Under the pieces are notes generated by a model, which was not told where the DNA came from, did no database searches, and saw only the letters and a list, made by a program, of their open reading frames with translations. DNA of 48,538 nucleotides from Plantago elongata (Eukaryota > Streptophyta > Magnoliopsida > Lamiales > Plantaginaceae): NCBI GenBank assembly GCA_036897095.1, contig JAYMSP010000523.1, positions 1 to 48,538 on the forward strand, given 5' to 3'. Position numbers and translations under genes: made by a program. Positions within the stretch are counted from its first letter, which is position 1. Every line of letters begins with the position of its first letter. Below are positions 13,708-24,300 of the stretch, piece after piece.

Positions 13708-16700
13708 ATGGCAGCACTAGTGCTAAAACAAGGAAGCAGACCACCATGGGTAGGCTTAGGTGCAGCAGTTTGGGTGGAAATAGCTGCAGGAAACGCCTAC
13801 ACTTTCCCACTCTACTCTCCATCTCTCAAATCAGTTTTGGGGTTCAGTCAGCAGCAGCTTACCATTCTTGGTGTGGCAAATGATATTGGTGAAAATGTTG
13901 GGATTCTTCCTGGAATTGCCTGCAACAAGTTTCCTCCTTGGGCTGTTTTGCTTGTCGGTGTGTTTATGTCTTTTTTTGGGTATGGTGTCATTTGGCTTGC
14001 TGTTAGTCGGACTGTTACTTCACTGCCTTATTGGCTTGTAAGTTCTTTCATCTTTCTATGCAAAGATTGCTTTTTTATTGCTGAGTTTCGTTTTTGGGTT
14101 GTGTTTTCTTTGATCTTTTTGTGCAAATATTGCTTTTTTTTTTTTTTGCTGAGTTTGTTTTTGGGTTGTGAGTTTTTCAATCTTTTTCTGCAAAGATTAC
14201 TTTTTTTCTTCTCAGTTTGTTATTGGGTTGTAAGTTTTTCAATCTTTTTCTGTAAAAATTGCATTTTTTTTCTCAATTTGTTTTTGGATTGTAAGTTCTT
14301 CAATCTTTTTATTCAAAGATTGCATTTTTTCCCCTCAACTTCCTGTTATAAGTTCTTTTATCTTTGTCTTGGAATTTTTTTTTGTTTTTGTTTCCAGTAT
14401 TGCTGTCGGTGCTTGGTTTATTCTTAAAGGCATGGATTAGAATCTCAATTTTAGATGGTTGTGGAATGACTGATAAAAAAAATACCTTTAAGGATCTTTT
14501 GAATAGTTTGTATTGTGGTGTTTTGCAGAATTGAATGTTTTGGAGAGTTTGAAAATTGCATGTTGATTTGATCTTTATGATTGAACAATTGAGACCACTT
14601 AGGAGAGTTCTGTGGAATTCTTGCACATTTTTGTTCACAATTTGAGGCCTTGCTTAAGGACTCGATCAGACTCCTTACGGCTCGAGGCAAAATTATAGTA
14701 CTCCATGTGAGTTTAGTGCTTGTGGTCTTATTTTGCTAGAATCTAAATCCTGCAAGTGTATTTAGGAAGTTGGAGTTTATGATGCTTGAATCCGAACCAT
14801 TAATACATGTACGCAATAGACTTTGATTCATGTGATGAAGATGGAATGACCATGTACAAGTTAAATGCGTTCACTTTGCTGCCAATTCTAACTGTTTTAT
14901 TATGATTCTTCAGCATGCATGCTATAGTGCGTCATGGTGCTTGAATGTGTTGTACTGTGCAACATATAATGAACATAGTACAAGCATGGTACAACATGTA
15001 AAGAACCATTAGGAACCACATCATGTTGTAGAATCGAGCAAACCTATCTAACTTGATGCAATTGTCCATTCTGTCTTGAGTTTTTGCCTTTTGGAAACTA
15101 TGAGTACTTCAACTGTTCAACTTCTTCTGTTTAATGATTTAATCCCATGCCAGAAAGATTACATGAGGAGAATCACAATATATGTACTTCATTTTTATGG
15201 TTTTATATATTTTAACTTTTATTTATCATATTTCCTCAAATGCTTCATTGCTTACAGTCTAATACGGCAGAGTACATGAAACATAAATGATATTTAGGAT
15301 GGATATCATTCTGATCATGACCATCTGTTAGAGAGGATAGATTTATTTCTCTCCAGATAGTGGAAATGTGGATCATGGCTGTTTAATCTGCTTTTTTTAA
15401 CTGCATGACTTCTCGATGGCTAACTCTTTCATATGATGACCAGTTGTGGTTTGCACTATGTATTGCCACAAACAGCAGCGCGTGGCTCGGAACTGCTGTT
15501 CTTGTCACAAACATGAGGAACTTCCCTTTGAGCAGAGGCACAGTAGCAGGAATACTCAAAGGCTACATTGGTTTAAGTGCTGCAGTTTTTACAGAGATCT
15601 ATAGTATGATCCTTAACGGCTCATCTTCAAGTCTACTTCTACTCCTCGCCCTAGGCATCCCTGTTATTGGTTTGGCGATGATGTATTTTATCCGGCCCTG
15701 TACTCCTGCTATGAGGGAACAATCTTCAGAGCATGGTCATTTCCTTTTCACACAAGGGGCTAGCATTGTCCTTGCCATTTATCTTCTCACGACAACAATT
15801 TTGAAAGACAAGATGTCTCTTGGTAACACTATTTCATATGTATTTATTGGTGTAATGGTGATTCTATTGATGGCTCCTCTAGCAATTCCCTTAAAAATGA
15901 CACTGTTCCCAGCTAAGAAAATCGTCCAGGACGATTTAGGTGACTGGAATTCTGATCCAGCAGATCCTCTTTTGAACCCATCTTCTTCGGAAGCTAATCT
16001 CGGAAGCCTTTATGAACCAGAAGAAGTGTCGGAGGTGGATTTGCTTCTTGCAGTAGGTGAGGGGGCGGTGAAGAAGAAAAAAAAACCAAGGAGAGGGGAT
16101 GATTTCACATTTCGTGAAGCTATAGTGAAGGCTGACTTTTGGCTTCTGTGGATTGTTTACTTTCTCGGAGTTGGATCAGGAGTGACTGTGCTTAACAATT
16201 TGGCACAGATCGGTGTATCACTTGGAGTGGACGATACTACAATATTATTGAGTTTGTTTAGTTTTTGTAATTTCCTGGGTCGTCTTGGGTCTGGAGCAGT
16301 TTCCGAGTACTTTGTGAGGTAATGTGGAGGCATTTTTACTTTTTGTCCCTTTTATTATTACATCCATGAAAGCTATCATTCTAATGTTGTGTTCATAACA
16401 GCTAACAGTTTTCCTAAATATACTGAAGTTGACAGTGACTAAAAATGATTTACAGAGAAGTTTAGAATCGTTTTTTTGTGCATCTGTGTTCTGTGATCAG
16501 CAGCTAACATTTTTCTTCTTTCAAACTGTTAATTGCAGGTCAAAAACAATTCCTCGGACATTTTGGATGACGGTTACGCAAACGATCATGATCATAACGT
16601 TTCTTCTATATGCTTCAGCTCTTAGTGGCACTTTATATGCTGCAACCGCTTTGCTTGGAATTTGCTTCGGTTTCCAGTTTGGTATTACGATTCCAACCGC

Positions 16701-17004
16701 ATCAGAACTTTTTGGGCTGAAACATTTCGGCATAATCTTCAACTTCATGCAGCTGGGGAATCCTGCCGGTGCACTTCTTTTCTCGGGTTGGATTGCAGGC
16801 GGGGTATACGATACAGAAGCGGCTAAGCAGCTTGGATCCTCCTGTATTGGCCCCAATTGCTTCAGGTTCACGTTTTACGTGCTAGCAGTGGTTTGTAGTA
16901 TAGGAGCTCTCTTGAGCATTGTTCTTACTGTAAGAATAAGACCAGTATACCAAATGCTCTATGCTGGAGGTTCCTTTCGTCTACCTCAGAGTTCTGGTCA
17001 CTGA
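13708..17004 (+). CDS. nodulin-like / NFD4-like major facilitator transporter
   Basis: Exons 13708-14037, 15444-16318 and 16539-17004 (phases 0 and 2) give 1671 nt, 556 aa, normal for the family. It starts MAALVLKQGSRPPWVGLGAA. The Nodulin-like domain covers about residues 10-260, with helices such as YTFPLYSPSLKSVLGFSQQQ and the landmark RNFPLSRGTVAGILKGYIGL. An acidic/Lys-rich cytoplasmic loop (about 283-335, includes KKKKKPRRGDD) links to the C-terminal MFS half (DFWLLWIVYFLGVGSGVTVL; FGFQFGITIPTASELFGLKHFG). About 12 membrane segments are expected. Arabidopsis members include proteins named NUCLEAR FUSION DEFECTIVE 4-like. The substrate is unknown. All parts are intact. Intron 1 is 1406 bp, intron 2 is 220 bp. 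Confidence 0.96.
14038..14400 (+). repeat. tandem array of ~57-67 bp units at the start of transporter intron 1
   Basis: Six units begin at 14038, 14101, 14168, 14230, 14291 and about 14348. The real splice donor GTAAGTTC is the start of unit one. Units carry GTAAGTTC, GTGTTTTC, GTGAGTTT, GTAAGTTT, GTAAGTTC and ATAAGTTC in the same place, followed by TTTCAATCTTTTTNTGCAAAGATTGC-type sequence and a T-rich run. Units three to five retain plausible donor sequence. The array stays open in the exon 1 frame, so intron retention would add about 130 hydrophobic residues. Confidence 0.85.
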
Positions 17005-18103
17005 TTACAACAGATTTAGTAGATAGACGTTTGGGATCACGTAGAACCCCATACATTTCAAGATCATGCAACTGCAATCACTGAATTACTGGAGCTGTGA
17101 AATATTTACTGGTTCTATATTGTACTGGATCTTCAAGAGCTATATGAATTCAAGCATCTTTGCTACTGTGGAAATGGCGTCAGCAGCATCTAAACCTCTA
17201 CTATGTCTTTATATGAGAGATAATACATTGCACCAGATGATTATAGTCGCACCAGATGATTGTAGAAGCAGGTGATGTACTAAATGTAGGGTTGCATCTA
17301 CTTCCAGAAGTATGCAGACTCTTGCTGTTCTGAATAAAAGCCCAGGTACTGTCGTGCCGTTTGGTCTAACATTTACTAATATATTATGAGTTTTGGCATT
17401 TTTATTGAAGTTATTTATTCCCCAGACTGGTCTTTACTCTTTAGTGCATTTTAATTTGTGAATAGTGATAATAAAGAATGCAACAGATCAGAACATTAGA
17501 GAAAATAAAGGAGTGTAAGGTAAAAACTCATGTTTCGTGATTAAACCAAAGACGAAAAGTTAGGTATGCATATGTTTTAAATGCTATGTGTGATCTCTCA
17601 AAAGATGATACAGTCTGTATCAATACCTTAGCAAATTTCATGTTTATGACCGTTTAATCCGGCTCTCTACTATTATGTGCTTCCCTTTTTGATACATTGT
17701 TATGAATTGGTGTATTTATGTCACCATTCTGTCAAACTGATAATCTGGAGTTCTAGTCACAGGAGCTGCTTTACTCAGCTGTTCGGATTTCCTTGCCTTG
17801 TATGGTGCTGTCAGTGTGACTTCTGCTCAACTTTTTTCTAAACCTCTGTACATTAGCAGTAAAATCTCCTTATCAGGTGTTGATATTTACTTGAGTAATG
17901 ACTGATAGTATTCTGTGGAAAAATTATAGACATATACACATACTTACACATACAAATTATACTGTCATCTAAATGTAGGAGTATAAATCAATCTTATTTC
18001 AACTATAAACACACACATTTCTTATGAGGAACAAAACATAGTTCAACATGAGATAGCCTAAGTTGTGATCTATGAATCAGTTAGTTTGAATGATGAAGTT
18101 TCA
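17005..18103. other. 3' flanks of two convergent genes
   Basis: 3'UTR of the transporter to about 17345, then about 750 bp of AT-rich DNA before the stop codon of the SAM-domain gene on the other strand. No reading frame of interest. Confidence 0.6.
17333..17338 (+). terminator. poly(A) signal of the transporter gene
   Basis: AATAAA, 329 nt after the TGA at 17002-17004. The UTR before it has a tandem copy of CACCAGATGATT(A/G)TAG at about 17231-17266. Confidence 0.5.
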
Positions 18104-18811
18104 TTAAGTGGGCTTCAAGTTATGGAACATGGAGTCCCACTTGATCTCTTCTGTGCTACTTGACCAATACTCACCATCTTGTGAATGAACCACAGTGCTC
18201 GAAAGGCTGCTGTTCCATTTGCTCGCCACCTGCTGATCCCTTCTGGCATCTCCCGCCCCCTTTCCCTCTGATCCTGCATAGCTTACACATGGACTCGAGC
18301 ACGATCCTTGTGAACACACTACAGGACTCCCGTACGTAAGCATCAGCTTCGGTTGACCGTAGTCAATTCGAGGACGCTCCAACTTCACCGATTGCCATTC
18401 AGGGTAAGTTGACGCCTTTAACTTCGTGCTCCTCTGTAGCCTACTCACCTTCCATCTTAGACTGCTATTTCTTGCCGGGACCGCAAGAAGTTTTGGGTTT
18501 TCGCGACGAATCAACGATTCTAATTGCTTCGCAAGATATTCTTTCGCTTTCTTGATCGTGAACTTTAACCATAGAACGGGGCGGACTTTATTCACCCTTT
18601 CTTTTCTTGCTAGCTTGAGGATCTCTAGTCGATGTTTCGCTACCGAAATGCCCATGCTTTGGAGAACCTCGTGGTTCAACCACGATACATCGTCTCCTCC
18701 GAGCTCGTTATCAGCGAACGTGAGGGCGTATTCGTAGGCAAGAGAGGGATCTAGGCCAGTTCTTGACAACCAAGTGAACCAGTCCATGGGTTTATTATTA
18801 TCCCCTCTCAT
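18104..18811 (-). CDS. SAM (sterile alpha motif) domain protein
   Basis: Intronless, 235 aa, ATG at 18811, TAA at 18104-18106. A SAM domain fills about residues 10-72: DWFTWLSRTGLDPSLAYEYA, then NELGGDDVSWLNHEVLQSMG and ISVAKHRLEILKLARK. SAM domains mediate protein-protein or RNA contacts. The rest is basic then Ser-rich and apparently disordered, with no membrane or signal segment. It matches the plant 'SAM domain-containing' proteins with an N-terminal single SAM, of unknown function. It converges on the transporter gene with about 1.1 kb between stops. The coding sequence is clearly GC-richer than its flanks, and uninterrupted. Confidence 0.93.
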   Translation of the reverse strand: MRGDNNKPMDWFTWLSRTGLDPSLAYEYALTFADNELGGDDVSWLNHEVLQSMGISVAKHRLEILKLARKERVNKVRPVLWLKFTIKKAKEYLAKQLESLIRRENPKLLAVPARNSSLRWKVSRLQRSTKLKASTYPEWQSVKLERPRIDYGQPKLMLTYGSPVVCSQGSCSSPCVSYAGSEGKGAGDARRDQQVASKWNSSLSSTVVHSQDGEYWSSSTEEIKWDSMFHNLKPT

Positions 18812-19140
18812 ATTTGAACATTGAATGATGTGTTATATGTAGAAGAAAGGAATTATGGAGGTCATGATAAGAAGATGAGTTAAGACTGTAGTTGGTCCAG
18901 CTAGCTATTATTGGTTGGTAGTTGAACTTGAGAGTGACAAAAGAGAAGAAAAGCTATTTGGTTCATTAAGGCCTCTTCTATATCATACATGTAGGTTTTC
19001 CCAAAGAAGTGAAGCTTAAAGCATTCCATGATTAGCTCTTATGGAATTAGAATATTACACTTTACTTTCACATAAGAGGCTTTCAAAGAGTTAGAGTGAA
19101 AAAGAAGCATTGTTTCTTGTTAAGAATTCTAATAGGAGGT

Positions 19141-19203
19141 AAGCCGATTCTCTTCCAACCAATAAATCGGGTTTGGATCACCTTCACCGTTTCAAGAAAA
19201 GAA
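19141..19203 (+). mobile_element. mini-SINE copy 1 (tRNA-derived, 5' truncated)
   Basis: AAGCCGATTCTCTTCCAACC...TCGGGTTTGGATCAC...ACCGTTTCAAGAAAAGAA is the plus-strand equivalent of the copies at 25785, 37433 and 45582. It is flanked by AAGAATTCTAATRGGAGGT (19122-19140 and 19204-19222, one mismatch), a target-site duplication. The box-B-like GGGTTTGGATCAC is diverged, so this is an old copy. Confidence 0.75.
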
Positions 19204-19633
19204 AAGAATTCTAATGGGAGGTTAATTTCAAAGTGGCGTTGGCCTAATTAAAAGACCAAGGATTAAGTCTGGAAGCTGTCAAATCATCACCTGCACAAAA
19301 ATTTACAAGTATGTCTTGTGTACTTGTGGTTTTCTCACACCATAACTTTATTCACATGACACTTGTGAGCCATTGTCTGGTGTTCCGAACAGGAATGGCA
19401 GAACATGAGTTGTTAACTTGTTATGAATTCTTTTCACACACTGCAAGTTGGTGCTATGAAATGTGCTGAAGCATATAAAGTTGGTGTTCTCTTTAATAAC
19501 TCCTCCATTTAATAGAAAGTGTTATGCAACATGTGTTTACTGTCTCCGTCATTGCCAGAATCGGACATAGTGGGACGTCTACTTCTTTTCTCACCATAAA
19601 ATTTTGTATAAAGAAGTTGATTCGCGCTCCTAA

Positions 19634-20014
19634 ATGTGCAATAAGCTCCCTATGAAGTTCGCTTTAGAGCCTGTGCCCAGGCAACCACCCTTGATCAATT
19701 GCATGGTATTGTTCACTCTTGATGAGCCGAGATACGAGCCCAAAAGACCTTATACTACTGAAAAATGGTGCATTTGCTTGGATATACTCATAAGATTGTG
19801 TTTTATACACGTCATTGATATGAGACTTGCAATTTAACAATCCTACCTCAAGGAAAAGAACATTGTGCCTCCTCTAAACAAGCACACGGACTTTGCCATC
19901 TATTCTTTCGAAACTTTCTTTAAACAACCCCGTGGATGGTCTACTTGGCTTTTGAAGGTTGTAAGGCCTGTTCCCGAACAAGCAACCCCCGTCCATCTTT
20001 CTTCTTGTGTATAG
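19634..20014 (+). pseudogene. unrecognised decayed open frame
   Basis: A 67-codon frame (19634-19837) ends in TAA, and the same frame then stays open for 58 more codons to TAG at 20012-20014. The second part has protein-like composition (NKHTDFAIYSFETFFKQPRG, then WSTWLLKVVRPVPEQ). One in-frame stop in about 125 codons is more than chance suggests for AT-rich DNA. I do not recognise it. It may be a transposon or gene scrap. Confidence 0.25.
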
Positions 20015-21344
20015 TCTGTACTGGAACGACTATAGGGTTGTCACGTAAGACTAGACAGATATCTTTCACTACCCCAAGACCGGTCTTGTTTTCACTACAT
20101 CACTAAGTTGGACTCAAACACAGTTTCTGTTAGCAAACATATTGATACAGGGTTAGGTATGAGTAAGAGCTTTTAATCGCCTAAAATGTTATAGACCTCA
20201 ATGATTACTTTGCATTACTATTATTACCAATAGGAACAGAAATAATATCAAGTCTATACCGTAAAACCGAAACCAACCCCTATTGAACTAATTGAATATG
20301 AACCTATTATAAAACATAATGAACATTAAAATTGTCCTTAGCAACATTGATAATCGTCAAGTACAAATCAACTGGTACATACAAGAAATGAATGACACAA
20401 ACTAGTACAATATATAACTGAGTCTGGGAGTTAGTCTCTCATAGAGTCAATACGTGCCTACTATTCGAATTGAGAAGCTGTTGAAATCACTGAATGACAT
20501 TCAATACCGGCAAGTATAAAAATAGCACCATAGTATCAAATATTTGTACTCCATGCCCCACGATGATCTTTCTAGGTGGTCCATTACCACAAACTACACA
20601 TAAATTCAAAGTTTCTAACATATATCCTTCCTGCTATCAGCATCAGAATTCCGCGCACCTACTTATGTGCATTGTCGGGCAGGACTAATACATGATCATA
20701 ATACAAACACAAGACATGGTACCAAAATAGTCTGGTATCAATATTAGATGCATAATCATAAACTTAAGAAATACGCAATTTTGTAGGAACCTGGTACCGA
20801 ATTATTCTAGTACAAATGTTTGATACACAGAACATGGAACCAATAAACTCAAAACATGTCAACAAAAACTGATACCTAGCCTGGGTAGTTTTATTATGTG
20901 CTGATAGATTTTGTTCCCATCCATTTGTCAAATCATAACACAAACCAGAAACCAGAGTAGAGCAACATATCACATCTCGCGAAAAACATGCAAGAGTGTG
21001 TATCAGCCGCAATGAAACTATTATTTACTAGAATGCAGCCATGAAAGGACTGATGGGTTGATGATGTTTAAAAGCCAACCATAACAAATCATCCTGGCAT
21101 TGTTATGTACACATCCTGAACCTGATGACATCTTTCACCAAATCCAAACAAAACCGTTCAAATCATGCCAAAGGAAGTTACTATATACAGTTCTTTCGTA
21201 AGGTCACAATACGAAAGCTTCACATGTGGCAGAGGGGGAGAAAACCATAATCACACTTAAATTATGTACACATACCACACTGTCCATACATAGAGCAGAG
21301 ACGCTTCAAGATGAGCCGAAGCAAGATGACGCTTGGATATGTTC

Positions 21345-24300
21345 TTATTCAGGCCTGAAACTCACAAGGTTTGGGAGGTGGTCTGACTGGAGCTTTTTAA
21401 TGTCACTGGCAGTAACCTTGCAGGATTCCAGTGTCAGAGACTTCAGATTCTTAAGCAACCTCAGATGCTTCAAACCAGCAGCAGTTACCCGAGAGTTTGA
21501 GATATTTAGAGACACCAATTGTGTAAGCCCTGCAGTACAAGTACGAAATAAAGCATCAAACAAGCAAAGCCAACAAGCCATACATTTGGGCTCTAAAGAT
21601 ACTAATACTAGGGAGTTTTCAGTATATGTATCAGTGTATATGACATTTTTACCGTATATTCATCTAGCACACTTGAGAGCAAATGTGGATTTTTTTATTT
21701 TGAAATAAGCCCAGTCAGTTTCAGCCATTTATGGCCAGTGCATCCCTGAATTTTCCAACACTATTTGAACAGGTGATATAATTAGCACGAAATTTGCATT
21801 CGTACCTGAAATTGATTCCAAACTCCTATCAGTCAAATGGTGGTTCTGTGATAGATTCAACAGGCTCAAGGTAGTCAGGTCCTTGATATTCTTCACACCA
21901 GCATCAGTTAATCCTCCACCGCATATTTCCAGAGAACGCAGGTTTTTGAAAGCTTGACAAGAAAAGAACAATATATGTCAACGAATGTGCACAAAGCATT
22001 CAGCAAAATTGTGGCAATTTTACCGATGCTCACAAATTTAATGACAATGGGTTCAATTCTTAGCATACATTTCAAGTAACTGGTTCCAGAATCTGTAATG
22101 CGTGCTCCAAAGAGATCCAGATGAGTCAAACCAGTCAAACCTACAAAAGAAACTTTATAATCTGAACTTCTGTAAAGAGAAAACACTGCACTTGCTTTTA
22201 AGCATAATGATCAGATTGAAACTAAGATAAATAGCATGGGATCAAACGATATCAATCCTCAACAAAATTGCTCACTTGTAAGAGCAGCAAGGCCAGCATC
22301 TGTAATTTGACGGGCATCTAAATTAAGTGACTTCAGAGAGGACAGGCCAGACAACTTTCTCAATCCACCATCAGTGACAACAGTGAATGATAAATTTAAA
22401 CTCTCCAGATTAACTAGACCTGCAACATCAATGTATAACAAGGGTGCATAAGCAAAAGCATATGAAGAGGTTACTACTCCCCCACCCCATACAAAGGCCT
22501 CATCTCACAAAATGGTCCCACTTACCAAGGAATTACACGCTCAACCATTTTCTCCCTTACATGCTTCACAATTACAACTAACCCGAAAAGTGAACTTTTC
22601 TTTTTCCTCCCAAACACTTACCCTCATTTGGACCAAATTGCAATCTGTTAAGTCTCTGTGTCCAGTATGTGTATGTGTAACATAATGACTTTCTTGAGAA
22701 CATATTAAGTCTTTTTAAATTAAATATAAATGTTCGCACAGTTTTTGCCCATAATTTTATGAAGGATCACTGCTAACCAGAAAGATGGCGCAGTCCACCA
22801 CTCCCAACTTCGGTATCAGACAATTCCAAGTACTTCAGACGAGATAGGCCTGTGCATAATTCAGAAAGTGAAATGAAAAGGTCAGGAAGTGAAACAAAAG
22901 AGGAACACAAAAATGCAAGAAGAAAAGAAAGCTGGGGCATCACAGGATTCAGAATCCAAGAAATACACAGGATATTCAAATACCAGCAATCAAGGCCAAG
23001 TGTCTGACCACATGAATGAAAATGAGATAATAGCAACTCATTCTTTTTTCCACAATAAATCCACCCATAAAAGAAAATTTGGCAATATTATATTAACCTG
23101 CAAGATGAACCATGCCTTCATCCTTAATACAGCAGGAATCCAGGTTTAAGCTCTCCAAATTTGATAAACCTGCAGTGAGATAGATTTGATTAAATTATCT
23201 TGAAAAGGATAGAAGTAATTTTTTAGTCAAGATGAAAGAACTTATAGGCTTCACTATAACACTATAAACTTATGCAGCATCAAATAAAACTTGTAATCCC
23301 TTTGTTTACAAGGGGGATTGCAACAGCAATTTATAATGAAAGTGACTTTTACCTTTAAGATGTACCAAAGCAGCACTGGTGATCTCATTAAATCCCAAAT
23401 TTAGAACTTTGAGAGACTGAAGCTCTGTCATGAAACATGGTAGAAAAGAAAATATAAACTTCTATTTCATAATAAACAGTCACAGGCGGTGAAATATATG
23501 ATGTTATAACTAGACATACTTGAAAATTTATCGCATCCCGTATCAGTAAAATAGCATCTGCCAAGATTCAAGTACAACAAGGCATCAAGAGCTGCAGAAG
23601 ACGGAGATTGTAAGTCAACATTATGGAAAGAAAGCAGAAATGACAATCACCAGCAGCTACATTGAACATATGTAAAACTTCACAACTAAAATTTGTTCAT
23701 TGTGTTGATCATGGATTCAAACCATGAGAAATTTGACAAGGCAATGATAAACAAATTGACATCCAAATGTCTACAACCAGCCCAAATGTCTACAACCAGC
23801 ATTGCAAGAAACAGAGTATTTCACAGCAAGTGATTTAGAACATAGCATAAACCTGCTAGTGACTCTAGGCAAGCAGCAGTAACAAGGCAGCCCTCCATAT
23901 TCAATAGTGCAAGCTTCCTCAAAGCTACAGCAGAGAGAACAAAAATTTGATAGATGAGGACGGAGAGCATCAGAAATTCACAATCTTAACCGTGTATATT
24001 TCTTATACAGCCAGCTAAAAATTTCCCAACATTCATAAATGGAACTGTATATGCTAATAGTGGATAATAATGGTCTGTTACGACACATCTCGTTGGAAGT
24101 GGGTTCTTGGGGAAGACAAAATCGTTTTGCTTATAGTGCGCGAACAGCCAGCAGTTTCTCGTAGATCCAACTAGAACAAACATCAGAAGTGTTTGTTTAC
24201 AGTGACTTTGCAAGATCAAGACCAACGTTTTTTATGCATGCTATTAACTTTCAAAATTAGAACCTAGTACTAGCCTCAAGGTAATAACAAACGAAGATTC

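Larger units (their letters stand above)
18812..21344. other. intergenic region, one SINE and one decayed frame
   Basis: Includes the 5' flank of the SAM gene, a mini-SINE at 19141-19203, and an unrecognised decayed open frame at 19634-20014. About 20200-21340 is AT-rich and holds the 3' flank of the LRR gene. No intact gene. Confidence 0.55.

Noticed and set aside
14038-14427. Extension of transporter exon 1 as a 292-codon ORF
   Set aside because: The extension is the intron tandem array; the family sequence continues at 15444 after a consensus GTAAGT donor. The ORF also begins upstream of the real ATG.
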